From NCBI GenBank assembly GCA_016215105.1, contig JACRLJ010000109.1:1-35659 (forward strand): 35,659 nt of DNA, written 5' to 3'. The position numbers and the translations under genes are program-made. The notes under the pieces are model-generated. The model saw nothing but the letters and a program-made list of their open reading frames with translations. It had not been told where the DNA came from and did no database searches. Below are positions 1 to 8,200 of this stretch, piece after piece (positions within the stretch are counted from its first letter, which is position 1; every line of letters starts with the position of its first letter). This DNA comes from Candidatus Hydrogenedentota bacterium. GTDB taxonomy: Bacteria > Hydrogenedentota > Hydrogenedentia > Hydrogenedentales > SLHB01.

Positions 1-1
1 C

Positions 2-688
2 CCGACACCCGACCTGCGGAAGCGCGTGGGCGACATGTTTTTTGACGCGAAGAAGTATGACCGCGCCATGAAGGAGTATGAGGCGGTGCTGGCGGCGGAA
101 CCTGGCCGGCGCGACGTAATGGAGCGGATCGCGGCCTACTACATCACCCAGGGGGACGCCGCCACCAAGGAAGACAAGCTCGAAGACGCGCTGGCGGCGT
201 ACGGCAAGGCCGCGCAGGCGGATCAACTGAACGCGAACGCGCAGACGCTGCGAATCGCGGCGGAGAAACGCGTTGCGGAGCGTGACGCGCGTCTGGCGAA
301 CGATCAAGCTACGCTCGAGAAGGCCATCGATTTCGAGAATCAGGCCGAAAAGCAGGCAGCGCAAAATGGACTCGTTCCGGCAATGCATTTCCTGCGGCTA
401 GCGAAAGAGCAGTATCAAAGTGTGACGGACGAATTTCCGACGGAGCGCCTTGCGAAGTCCGCGGGTATCAATAACGTGGAGAAGAAGATGCAGGAGTTGC
501 AGGTGAAGCTGGGCGCAAACGCGCAAAGCTTCAGCGGAAGCGGCTTTGGCGCGGACGCGTATTATCAAGCTTCATCCGCCGCGAAATTGCTGGGAGCCCA
601 AACTTTGCGGGCAATGGCATCGGCCGAGTACAAGGCGGAAGCTAAGAAGTCGCGCGACGAGATCATCAAGCCTGGCGGGGGGAACTAG
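2..688 (+). CDS. TPR-repeat protein, 5'-truncated
   Basis: The frame is open from the first bases of the window, so the start lies upstream; the GTG at 26 is only an internal codon. The visible part begins with a tetratricopeptide-like helix pair (FDAKKYDRAMKEYEAVL, then a second unit around LEDALAAYGKAAQAD), followed by a long charged helical stretch rich in Ala, Glu, Lys and Gln that looks like a coiled coil. The C-terminal 60 residues are Ala/Ser/Gly-rich (SFSGSGFGADAYYQASS) and end in PGGGN. TPR proteins are protein-protein scaffolds; no enzymatic motif is visible. It is the only + strand gene in the first 17 kb and converges on the minus-strand cluster. Its partner and exact role are unknown. 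Confidence 0.7.
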   Translation, partial: PTPDLRKRVGDMFFDAKKYDRAMKEYEAVLAAEPGRRDVMERIAAYYITQGDAATKEDKLEDALAAYGKAAQADQLNANAQTLRIAAEKRVAERDARLANDQATLEKAIDFENQAEKQAAQNGLVPAMHFLRLAKEQYQSVTDEFPTERLAKSAGINNVEKKMQELQVKLGANAQSFSGSGFGADAYYQASSAAKLLGAQTLRAMASAEYKAEAKKSRDEIIKPGGGN

Positions 689-693
689 AGATT

Positions 694-714
694 TGAGATC
701 TGAGATCTGAGATT
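694..714. repeat. 7-bp tandem repeat (TGAGATC x3)
   Basis: Three head-to-tail copies of TGAGATC, the last ending in T, follow the TPR stop codon. They lie in the 132-bp convergent gap 689-820. The same gap holds two direct copies of GGCCGGTT (756-763 and 815-822). No gene is visible in the gap. Confidence 0.7.
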
Positions 715-820
715 AAGAACTAAGAATGCCAACGAGGGGGCTGGGAGCGGCGGGGGGCCGGTTGCAGGAGGTGTCTTGCTACTCGCGCTGACTGGGGAAC
801 GAGGACATTCGCCCGGCCGG

Positions 821-2272
821 TTACGGCTGGATGTTTGGCCGCCTGGATAGGCGGCCTCTTAGTTTGGGGAGGGCGGCGCGGCTGATGAAGAAACCGAGGC
901 ACGCTGCCGAGAGCGCGTCGGTCATGAAGCGGTAGCGGTTCGTTTCCATGACATCAAATGAGTTCCCGATGACGGCGACGTATCCGATCGTCAGCACACA
1001 GAAGGCGAGCGCGATTCGTTGCTCGCGAGTCAACGCGTTCGCGCCGGCTTTCCCCTTGACAGCGCAACGCGCCGCGTAGAACGCGATTAACGGCAGCCCC
1101 ACGAGCAGGAAGATACAGGGCGAATTGCCGACGCCCCCGCCAGGAAGGCGCACAGCGAGTCTGGCCGGAATCTTGCCGTAGAACACGGTGTCGTAGAACG
1201 CGCTTAATCCGAGGCGCGAGACCACCGGCGCGTTCTCCGATACGTAGAGCTCGCTCGACGTGAAATACGTGCACCAGGCAAGCGCCGATGTGCGGACGAA
1301 GGCTTGCGGATAGCGCTTTAGCACGTACACGGCGTCGGTGAGGTATTGCCGGGAAATGGGCACCTGGCCGATGTGGTTGAAGTTGTGCGCGCCGTCCGTC
1401 TTGTTCTCCTGGCGCAGCGCCGGTATCTGCTCGAAGCCGGGGGTCTCGCGATACTCTTTCGGGTATCGATCCAGCGTGTCGAAGCGGTTGATCAGTGATA
1501 CGGGGGACAACTTCCCTTCCTGGACAAGGCGGGTTCGCTCGACGCCATTCATATTTCCCGCGGTCATGATCCAGAGGTCCTTGCCCATGACCGTACTTGT
1601 GGAGAAGGTGTCGAACAGGATCCAGTTCTTGACGTAGATCGACACCAACAACACAAACGGCAATACCGCCGCGAACACGACTGCTTTGCGCCGCTCCGGA
1701 AGGAACGCAAACAACAAGGCGGCAACGAGCAGGAAGTAGAGCAGGTGAAACAGGCTGCACATTCCGCATAGAACAAAGAGGAGTGTGAAGAGAACTGGAA
1801 GCGGCCACCTCGAAGGGGTGCGCGCGGCCTCATAAACGAGCAGCACGGAAACCGACAGGATGGCCGCGCAGGGAAACGTGTAGAACATCCAATGCTCGTA
1901 GAGGAGAAAGGAGGGGCTCAGCAGGAAGAGTGTCGCGATGGTCACCGCGACGATTTTGGAGACGCCGAGGCGAAGCTGCAGAACGACCAACGCGATGTAG
2001 AACACACCGCCGGTCACTAGAAAGATGGCGTAGAACAGCCACGTTCCGGTTGGCGTCAATTTTAGAACCAACCCCGCAAACAGATTGAACAAGGGCGGCT
2101 GAATGTGCATGTAGAAGACGCTCTCGAGGAGCCGGGTCCGCAGCAGCTCCGGATCGAGGAAATGCAGGAACCATCGGAGAGGATAGGTCTCAAAACGAAA
2201 GCCCAGGGCATGGGCCGCCGCTTGAGTGGCCGCAAACACGGCCACCAAACCGAGCAGCATGCGTCTGGTCAT
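821..2272 (-). CDS. Polytopic membrane protein, GT-C-like
   Basis: This 483-residue protein is strongly hydrophobic, with about ten membrane segments (for example LLGLVAVFAATQAAAHALG at the N-terminus). A long soluble loop lies at about residues 225-330, and the ending has a polar ETNRYRF motif before the last membrane helix. Such an arrangement, including the ENRYRF-like motif before the last helices, occurs in GT-C-fold membrane glycosyltransferases of the GT39/PMT/ArnT type, which use lipid-linked sugars. I do not see the paired acidic residues of the first extracytoplasmic loop clearly, so the enzyme class is a guess. A good ribosome site (AGGGAGG, four bases before ATG) supports the start. 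It lies 22 bp downstream of the sugar-isomerase gene and is probably the last gene of the cluster. A perfect 8-bp hairpin (837-856) lies within its last codons. Confidence 0.55.
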   Translation of the reverse strand: MTRRMLLGLVAVFAATQAAAHALGFRFETYPLRWFLHFLDPELLRTRLLESVFYMHIQPPLFNLFAGLVLKLTPTGTWLFYAIFLVTGGVFYIALVVLQLRLGVSKIVAVTIATLFLLSPSFLLYEHWMFYTFPCAAILSVSVLLVYEAARTPSRWPLPVLFTLLFVLCGMCSLFHLLYFLLVAALLFAFLPERRKAVVFAAVLPFVLLVSIYVKNWILFDTFSTSTVMGKDLWIMTAGNMNGVERTRLVQEGKLSPVSLINRFDTLDRYPKEYRETPGFEQIPALRQENKTDGAHNFNHIGQVPISRQYLTDAVYVLKRYPQAFVRTSALAWCTYFTSSELYVSENAPVVSRLGLSAFYDTVFYGKIPARLAVRLPGGGVGNSPCIFLLVGLPLIAFYAARCAVKGKAGANALTREQRIALAFCVLTIGYVAVIGNSFDVMETNRYRFMTDALSAACLGFFISRAALPKLRGRLSRRPNIQP

Positions 2273-2294
2273 TTCGCCTCCCTGACGAGACGGA

Positions 2295-3071
2295 TCAGGC
2301 GTCCACCCCTTCTTGTTTCTTGAGGAACTGGACGGCCTCGACGATATCCTTCACGGGGTCATCGCCGCATTCCCGCTCGATGGTGAGATAGCCGGTGTAG
2401 CCAATCCCGCGCAACACCTCGAGGTATTCGGGAAAATTCACGTCGCCCGCGCCCAGCGGCACTTCCTTGGGTTGCTTCGCGATTCCGTCTTTGGCGTGTG
2501 TGTGAACGATGAAACGGCCCAGCACGCGAACGTCGTTCAGGTGATCGAATCCGGCCATGCACAAGTTGGCGGGATCGTAGTTCACCTTGGCGCCAGCGCT
2601 GCCGACGGCGTCGAGGAACCGCGCCAGGCTCTCGCCCGACTCGGGGCCCGTCTCGGTGGCGAAACAACACCCGTGCGCCGCGGCGTAACCCGCGACTTCC
2701 CGAACGGAATCTACCAGACTGGCGTAGGCGCGTGACGCGGTGTCTTCCGGAACGACCCCGATGTGCGTGGTCAGAATCGGCGTCTTGAGTTGCACGCACA
2801 GATCGAACATCTGTTTCGTTCGCGCGATGCGCTCGTCGACGGTGGCTGGGTCGGTGAATCCGCCGATATCACCGCACAGCGCGGAGCGCTCGAGGCCGAG
2901 CGATTCCATGTAGGATTCGAGATCCTCGACGCCACTGCGCGTCAGCGTCCGCGGATCGAGATCGTTGTCCACGATCCACAACTGGACGCCGTGTGCGCCA
3001 ATTTCCTTGGCGCGCCGAAGGTCCCCCTTGAGACCCTGCCCGAGTGAACCTAAAATGATGCCGACTTTCAT
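2295..3071 (-). CDS. Sugar phosphate isomerase/epimerase family TIM barrel
   Basis: The 258-residue protein belongs to the xylose isomerase-like/AP-endonuclease 2 TIM-barrel superfamily, whose members isomerise or epimerise sugars and cyclitols using a divalent metal. Candidate metal ligands are in the expected order: Glu140 (FATETGPE), Asp166 (VNYDPANL), His190/His192 (IVHTHAKD) and Glu232 (LTIEREC). The family length is usually 250-300, so it is complete. The ribosome site GAGGAGA precedes the ATG at a normal distance. There is no signal peptide, so it should be cytoplasmic. It is 34 bp downstream of the DUF4091 gene and 22 bp upstream of the membrane-protein gene, consistent with one transcript. 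The exact substrate cannot be read from the sequence. Confidence 0.85.
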   Translation of the reverse strand: MKVGIILGSLGQGLKGDLRRAKEIGAHGVQLWIVDNDLDPRTLTRSGVEDLESYMESLGLERSALCGDIGGFTDPATVDERIARTKQMFDLCVQLKTPILTTHIGVVPEDTASRAYASLVDSVREVAGYAAAHGCCFATETGPESGESLARFLDAVGSAGAKVNYDPANLCMAGFDHLNDVRVLGRFIVHTHAKDGIAKQPKEVPLGAGDVNFPEYLEVLRGIGYTGYLTIERECGDDPVKDIVEAVQFLKKQEGVDA

Positions 3072-3105
3072 ACCCGAAATCTCCTCTTTCCATGCGGCGC
3101 ACGGT

Positions 3106-6100
3106 CTACGACTGTGGTCCTGCTACTCCGCGCAAGGAAATCGTCTCCTGCGCGATTCGAGTCCGAAATTCGGACAAGAGTGTGAAATCGATTTCTTCGT
3201 CCTTGGTGAAGCGGGTGATCTCGTCGATATTTCGGAGATGCCAACCGATGACCTTCTCAATCGCCTCGGCTAGCAGGGCCTGGGCGCGATCGGCCTCGAC
3301 GGTCTTGCCAGCTGCGCGCGCGCGCTCAATCTCCTTCGACAACACATAGAAAGCGCGGTAATCTTCCACGCCGTCGCGGGACGCCTCCCAACGCCGCGAA
3401 GGAATGACCTCGTTTCCGGTCTGATATACGGCGCCGTAATCGGTCTCACGAATCGGCCAGCACTGGTCCAGATCCCGGTAGACCCAGTATCCGGCTCCCG
3501 AACATCCGAAGTTCCAGGCGTACCACGCGAAGGCGCGGTAGTGGCCCAGGGGCGGCATGTCTTTGGCGGGTCCCGGCGCCTCGTAGGCCCAGAACTCGCC
3601 GGCGTTCTTTCGGAACCATTCGGCCAGTTTGGGATCGCGTTTCAGCACGTTCATCTCGGGCTGCCACACGTCGATGAGGTCCTTGAACTCTTCCACGTAC
3701 TCGACACGAACCAAGCCGGGCGGATCGGCGTAATTTCGCGCCTTGGGGTCGGCTTCTTTGACCAAGGTACAGAACGCACGAAGACGTGGAATCTCGGAGA
3801 AGCCCGTGTTCCAGGGCTCGTCGATGGGATAGAACGCCCAGCGGTTGTAATCAAACCCTTTCTCGACCAAGTGCTTCGCGAACTCGCGCACCGACGTTTT
3901 GAACGCCGTCTTTTGCTCTTCAGTGCCCTCCTGCGGAGGCGTGACGCCGTCTGGCCATTTTTGCGGAGGCGGACCGGTAAACAGGAGTTTGAAATAGGGC
4001 GGCACGCGCTGAATCACCGCATCCACGGCCGACCAGTCGATGGGGCCTGAAAGATTGCCTTTGGCATCCACAGGAACGCTGGCGGCCGGCGAACCATACG
4101 CCACACTCTCGCCGTGCTCGAGCATGTCCTTCATAACCTGATCTGACGTAGCGGACTTGTCTACGGTGTTCCAATTCATTTTGGCGTAGATGTCGTCCGG
4201 CAGGGCAACGGGCCACACCTGAATCTGGATAGGAATTTCGCGGTACGTCGGCGAGAGCGAGAGAGAGCCTACGTACAAGGTCAGCGCATGCGTCCCAGGC
4301 TCGAGTCCGTGCGTGTCCACCGCGAGCCAGAGTTGGCTTGCCTCACCGGGGGCCAGTGTCATGGTGCGTGAACGGTCCAACTCGGGCAAAGCGTCGAGGA
4401 TCATCCCGTGATATTGAGTCGGCACACGCACGCCTCGGCGGAGGGTGACGTGTTTCGCGAGATCCGGATCCTTGTTCGGCGGCTTGTTGGAGAGCATGGG
4501 CGGCGCGAAGGTACAGCGGACCTCAAGCGATTCGGGCGAAATATTGAGCAGCGAAATCGCGACGTCCTCGAATTCATTCCCGTAGGCGGCAACCCGGATG
4601 GGGTCCTTGGGCACGACGGTTCCTGGCATTTCCAGGGGGTCAAACGTGTCCCACGGGTTGTCGTCGCGCCACCACACGAACGAGCCGGACTGGCCGCTCG
4701 CCCAAAACCGCTCGAGAGACGTTGCAGCCCCACGCGCGGCGTCCGCGGAATCACGAAGACGTGTGGCGCTTTCCGCGGTTTTCGACGGATCTCCGGCGCC
4801 GCCGGACGACGCGAGCGCCTGCCGGGCGGCTTCGACGAGGTTGAGACGCGCGAGGACGCCACGGGTGTCGGCGTGGGCCTTTCGTCCGGCCTCGACGGCA
4901 CGCTGACATGCCGCCTGGAGTTCCTCGATATTGCAGTAATCCACCGGTTTCGCCTTGACGCTGCGTACGGCTGCAAACAACGGCGCGACGCGCCCCGACG
5001 CAATAAGGCGCAGCGTGATGGTAGCGGGGCTCGCGCTTGTCAGATTCCACTCGATATCGGCGTGTTTGGCGCCCGCGTTGACTTCGGCGGCGCGCGTTTC
5101 GCGCGTACCGTCGTCCAAAGTTACGGCGAGTTCGAGGCACGTCTTTTCCGGCGCAGGCTCAGGCCAATCGAGCCGCCATACATTGCGGCCCCAGACGACG
5201 GCGCCGGGCTGAATGTCCACCGTGCTTGCGTCGGCGATTGGCAATTCCGGCGACGGCGTTCCGGGCGGTACCCGCGTCGCGGCGGTCATCGCAGAATTGC
5301 CACGCATGGATGGCCATGCGACGCGTCCCGAGGCGCCCCAGGTAAGGACGTGGATTTGGTTCGGGCCCTCCGTCGTGATGATTGCTTCCAGTTTTCCGTC
5401 GCCGTCTACGTCGCCAATGGCGGGGCTCGCGTTTGCGCCGGAGCCGAGCGGCAGGCGCTCGTCAATGGTACCGTCCTGTCCGACGACATAGGCGCACGCA
5501 TTGTCCGCGGGATCGTTTCCACGCAGGCCAACAACTGTTTCCAAGTGACCGTCACCATCGATATCGGCGACCGCGGGCGCCCAGAACAGGCCTTTGCCGC
5601 CGAGTTCCTTGCGCCACACTTCGCTGCCGTCACCGCGCACGCGATAAATCCAATTCCCTTTATCGCCGTGAAGCACGTCGAGCTTCCCGCTGCCGCTGAA
5701 GTCGGCGATGGCGTTTGACACGTAGCCCTGCATTACGTCTTTGGTGCGCCACAGGAAGGCGCCGGTCTTTCCGTCGAGCGCCATCAAACACGTGGCGTTG
5801 CCCACGTTGCTCCTGGTGATGAGGACTTCGCATTTGCCGTCGCCATCGAGGTCGGCGAGGTTGGGGCCGGAACGACCGAAAGGGGCCATCTCATTGTAGC
5901 GCCATTTGATCCGTCCGAATCCGTCCAGACAGTAGACGTCGCCGTTGTCCGTGCCGTACACAATCTCCGGTGCTCCATCCGCATCCGCATCGCCCACTGC
6001 TACCGGACTGACGCGGAATTTCGCCCCGTGGAAACGCCACAGGAGCCGTCCGTCCGCGCTCAAGCACTTGAGCCAGCCGTCGTCGTGACCGGCGAGCAAT

Positions 6101-6606
6101 TCCAGTCCTTTCGACGGATGGACGTCCGCCGCGGTAATGATCTTGAAGCCACCGGGAATGGCCGCGGCGTCGTAGCGCCACCGGACTTGGCCGGTTCCGT
6201 CCAAACACACGGTCACGCCAGAGGCGAGCCCTACGATCGTTTTCACGGCGCCATCGCCATCAAGGTCGGCGACTGTCACCGCGGGGCTAACGTCGCTGTC
6301 CAGTTTCGCAACCCAGCGCATCGAGCCGTCGCCATTGAAGCAGAAGACTTGTTTTCCGGCCGCCACGGCGACTCCCGCCGGATGCGTCTCGTTGGGATAG
6401 AGCGTGGGTGCGCTCGGCGCCGCATCGAAGGTATGCGACCACTTTTGGGTGGGCGCGGCAGAGGCCGAGTTGAGTACCGCTAGAGAAGCCAAGACCATAG
6501 CCCAAGAACAAATGAATCGCAGGGACTGGCCGGACGTGGTGGTGACCTTCACCGGTATACGGAAGCGTACTGGTCGAAATCTGGAGACCGTGGACAGAGG
6601 CGCCAT
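3106..6606 (-). CDS. Secreted FG-GAP propeller plus DUF4091 (GH123-like) protein
   Basis: The 1166-residue protein has an N-terminal signal segment (hydrophobic core about 31-46, cleavage likely after SASA at 50). Residues about 55-440 form an FG-GAP/VCBS-type beta-propeller with at least six calcium-loop motifs such as ADLDGDG, DADADGA, ADIDGDG and GDVDGDG. A linker with helical and beta-sandwich parts follows. The C-terminal third, from about 790, matches DUF4091, the catalytic barrel related to GH123 beta-N-acetylgalactosaminidases. It contains the motif FYPIDEPW, in which Asp929 and Glu930 correspond to the adjacent Asp-Glu pair used by GH123 in substrate-assisted catalysis. Activity on a hexosaminide is therefore plausible but unproven. 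The start is supported by AAGGA eight bases before ATG. The regulator gene ends 81 bp upstream. Confidence 0.85.
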   Translation of the reverse strand: MAPLSTVSRFRPVRFRIPVKVTTTSGQSLRFICSWAMVLASLAVLNSASAAPTQKWSHTFDAAPSAPTLYPNETHPAGVAVAAGKQVFCFNGDGSMRWVAKLDSDVSPAVTVADLDGDGAVKTIVGLASGVTVCLDGTGQVRWRYDAAAIPGGFKIITAADVHPSKGLELLAGHDDGWLKCLSADGRLLWRFHGAKFRVSPVAVGDADADGAPEIVYGTDNGDVYCLDGFGRIKWRYNEMAPFGRSGPNLADLDGDGKCEVLITRSNVGNATCLMALDGKTGAFLWRTKDVMQGYVSNAIADFSGSGKLDVLHGDKGNWIYRVRGDGSEVWRKELGGKGLFWAPAVADIDGDGHLETVVGLRGNDPADNACAYVVGQDGTIDERLPLGSGANASPAIGDVDGDGKLEAIITTEGPNQIHVLTWGASGRVAWPSMRGNSAMTAATRVPPGTPSPELPIADASTVDIQPGAVVWGRNVWRLDWPEPAPEKTCLELAVTLDDGTRETRAAEVNAGAKHADIEWNLTSASPATITLRLIASGRVAPLFAAVRSVKAKPVDYCNIEELQAACQRAVEAGRKAHADTRGVLARLNLVEAARQALASSGGAGDPSKTAESATRLRDSADAARGAATSLERFWASGQSGSFVWWRDDNPWDTFDPLEMPGTVVPKDPIRVAAYGNEFEDVAISLLNISPESLEVRCTFAPPMLSNKPPNKDPDLAKHVTLRRGVRVPTQYHGMILDALPELDRSRTMTLAPGEASQLWLAVDTHGLEPGTHALTLYVGSLSLSPTYREIPIQIQVWPVALPDDIYAKMNWNTVDKSATSDQVMKDMLEHGESVAYGSPAASVPVDAKGNLSGPIDWSAVDAVIQRVPPYFKLLFTGPPPQKWPDGVTPPQEGTEEQKTAFKTSVREFAKHLVEKGFDYNRWAFYPIDEPWNTGFSEIPRLRAFCTLVKEADPKARNYADPPGLVRVEYVEEFKDLIDVWQPEMNVLKRDPKLAEWFRKNAGEFWAYEAPGPAKDMPPLGHYRAFAWYAWNFGCSGAGYWVYRDLDQCWPIRETDYGAVYQTGNEVIPSRRWEASRDGVEDYRAFYVLSKEIERARAAGKTVEADRAQALLAEAIEKVIGWHLRNIDEITRFTKDEEIDFTLLSEFRTRIAQETISLRGVAGPQS

Positions 6607-6687
6607 TCTATTGATCCTTATCGCGTCCAGAGAATATCTCGAGTGTGACTGAAGTCCGTGACCGGGGCGGTAGACGGGGCCGACTGG

Positions 6688-7670
6688 CTAGACGGAGCCG
6701 TTCTCATTTGCCGCGACTTCCGGCCGGCTGTCGATGCGGTCCAGTGTCAGCTTGGCGTCCATATACCGTTGCTGAGGCGGCAGGTCCGGGCTTGCCACGC
6801 GCGCCAACAGAATCTCGGCGCACTCGCGCCCCATCTCATATCCGGTCTGCTCGGCGGTCAGCATCGGAATTCCGAGCGTCTCGGCGAGGCGGTTGTCATC
6901 GATCACGGCCAATTCCACCTCGCCGGGAACGGTGAAACCGAGAGCATTCAATTCCTCCAGCAACTTCGACGCAATGCCTTCGTTCACGCAGAAGAACGCG
7001 GTCGGACGGTTTCGGCGGGCCATGAATCGCGTGACCACGGTGTGCGGTGGCTCGCCGGCGGGGGGAAATACGCCGACCAACTCCTTGTTGAACGAGAATT
7101 CCGCTTCGAGCAGCGCGCGCCGGTAGCCGCTGAGGCGGTCTTCGGTTGCATGACGAAGGGAAATGAGGCGCGCTTGAACTTGGTGAGCAACTGCAATGTG
7201 CGCTCGGAGGCGTGCTGGAGCCACACGGCAATTCCTTCGATTCCGCTGTTACGAATATCCGACAAGAATTCGAGCTCCGCCTCGTCGCTGAAGCGGAGGA
7301 AATAGACCATCGTGTGGAATTCCTTTTCCGCGGCGGCCTGGATGAATCCCTGGATGACGGACCGGGTGTAGTGACACTCGAGGTGCGGGCAGGCCACGGC
7401 GAGGGTACGCCAGTTGCCGAGCTTGAAGAGTTTCTGACGCCCTGACTTGGGGGCCACGAACGATCCTCGGCCCGGGGTGCGGGTGATGTAGCCTTCGAGT
7501 TCGAGGTCGCGCAGGGCCTGGCGGGTGGGGTTTCGGCTGACACCGTAGGCGCGGGCCAATTCGAACTCCGATGGCACACGGGCGCCTTCCTCGAGTTCAC
7601 CGCTCTCGATCTGGTTCTTCAACTCCCGTTTAATCTGGGCGTAGATGGGTATATCAGGCACAATATCCAA
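6688..7670 (-). pseudogene. GntR-LacI hybrid transcription regulator, internally deleted
   Basis: The first frame (TTG at 7670) encodes a GntR winged helix (IYAQIKRELKNQIESGELEE, RVPSEFELARAYGVSRN). It continues into the first half of a LacI/GalR-type sugar-binding domain and is normal up to FKRASFPFVM at about 7150. The family motif EDRLSGYRRALLEAE then resumes in another frame and runs properly to the stop at 6688 (AIDDNRLAETLGIP is AVIDDNRLAETLGIP with one more Val). Compared with AraR-type regulators, about 40-50 residues between these points are missing, along with the reading frame. As written, the product would be a DNA-binding head with half an effector domain and an aberrant tail. 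Regulators of this class repress carbohydrate genes and are released by sugars; the adjacent DUF4091 cluster is the likely target. An assembly error is possible. Confidence 0.8.
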
Positions 7671-7818
7671 GAGGTCGTTACCCCGTCAAAACCAAGTTTG
7701 CATCAATCCGCGCGATACGCACACACCGGCGACGCCGCGGCCACACCAATCCCCGAGCGTCACCACATTGCTCCTACACACACGTAGTACACCGACAGGG
7801 TTTAGCTCGCTTACAGTC

Positions 7819-7847
7819 AGCGTAGCAGGGGCGCCGGGTTCGGTCAA
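7819..7847 (-). promoter_or_regulatory. Sigma70-type promoter for the GntR regulator
   Basis: Read on the minus strand: TTGACC, a 17-base spacer, then TACGCT. The -10 hexamer is preceded by TGC, giving an extended -10 (TGCTACGCT). Transcription would start near 7812, about 140 bases before the regulator start. A short inverted repeat (CTAC, six bases, GTAG near 7783-7796) lies in the leader and could be an operator, but that is weak. Confidence 0.55.
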
Positions 7848-7943
7848 GTTTCCGGTTTCTGCGCAGGAGGGACGCAAGTTGCCGGAGGCGTGTCGTGATA
7901 TTTCCGTGTGTCCAGTCAGATGGAAAGAAGCAGAAGATCTAAC

Positions 7944-8024
7944 GCCCCTCCGGGGCTGGCGCTTGGACATGGTCTGTTCCCACGGCTCACGCCGTGGGCT
8001 ATCATCTGCCGCCCCTGCCGGGGC
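7944..8024. repeat. Three-palindrome intergenic element, variant A
   Basis: Three perfect palindromes follow one another. The first is GCCCC-TCC-GGGGC (7944-7956). The second is CCCACGGC-TCAC-GCCGTGGG (7979-7998). The third is GCCCC-TGCC-GGGGC (8011-8024). The layout matches that of the element at 16507-16588, although the palindrome sequences differ. It sits between the 3' end of the minus-strand gene at 8201 and the promoter of the next minus-strand gene. In RNA it would form three hairpins. It looks like a REP/BIME-type dispersed element; no REP transposase is in the window. Confidence 0.75.
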
Positions 8025-8083
8025 TAATCACGCACCTCGCGCGACGAGATGCGCAGACGCAATCACTAATCACTGCCCTAAAG

Positions 8084-8113
8084 ATCCGGTCAGGAAGTCG
8101 GCTTTTTGACGCG
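8084..8113. repeat. 30-bp dispersed repeat, copy 1
   Basis: This stretch matches 25682-25711 at 25 of 30 positions, with all five differences being transitions. It contains a CCGG...TCGG stem (one G-T wobble) around an eight-base loop and ends in TTGACGCG. Like the second copy it lies just downstream of a minus-strand gene stop. Confidence 0.7.
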
Positions 8114-8200
8114 GAGCGGCCAGAAAGCGTCTGAAAGTTGTTCAATACCAGCGCTGGCTTGTGCGAAGTCTTGCTATGCGGAGGCTTCTTGGCCACGCAT

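Larger units (their letters stand above)
7671..8200. other. 530-bp intergenic region with repeats and promoter
   Basis: No convincing gene is present; short open frames here have unnatural composition and no ribosome site. The region holds the regulator promoter (7819-7847), a three-palindrome element (7944-8024), two copies of AATCACT (8061-8074) and the 30-bp dispersed repeat (8084-8113). Confidence 0.6.

Noticed and set aside
837-856. 8-bp hairpin as terminator of the membrane-protein gene
   Set aside because: It lies inside the coding end of the gene and is followed by AAACATCC on the minus strand, not by T residues.
4408-5718. 436-codon open frame on the + strand
   Set aside because: It lies inside the FG-GAP/DUF4091 gene, whose translation has clear calcium motifs and a catalytic pair; the opposite frame is Arg-rich with no family motif.
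7686-7970. 94-codon minus-strand frame upstream of the regulator
   Set aside because: It runs through the promoter and the first palindrome of a repeat element, has no ribosome site, and shows no domain.
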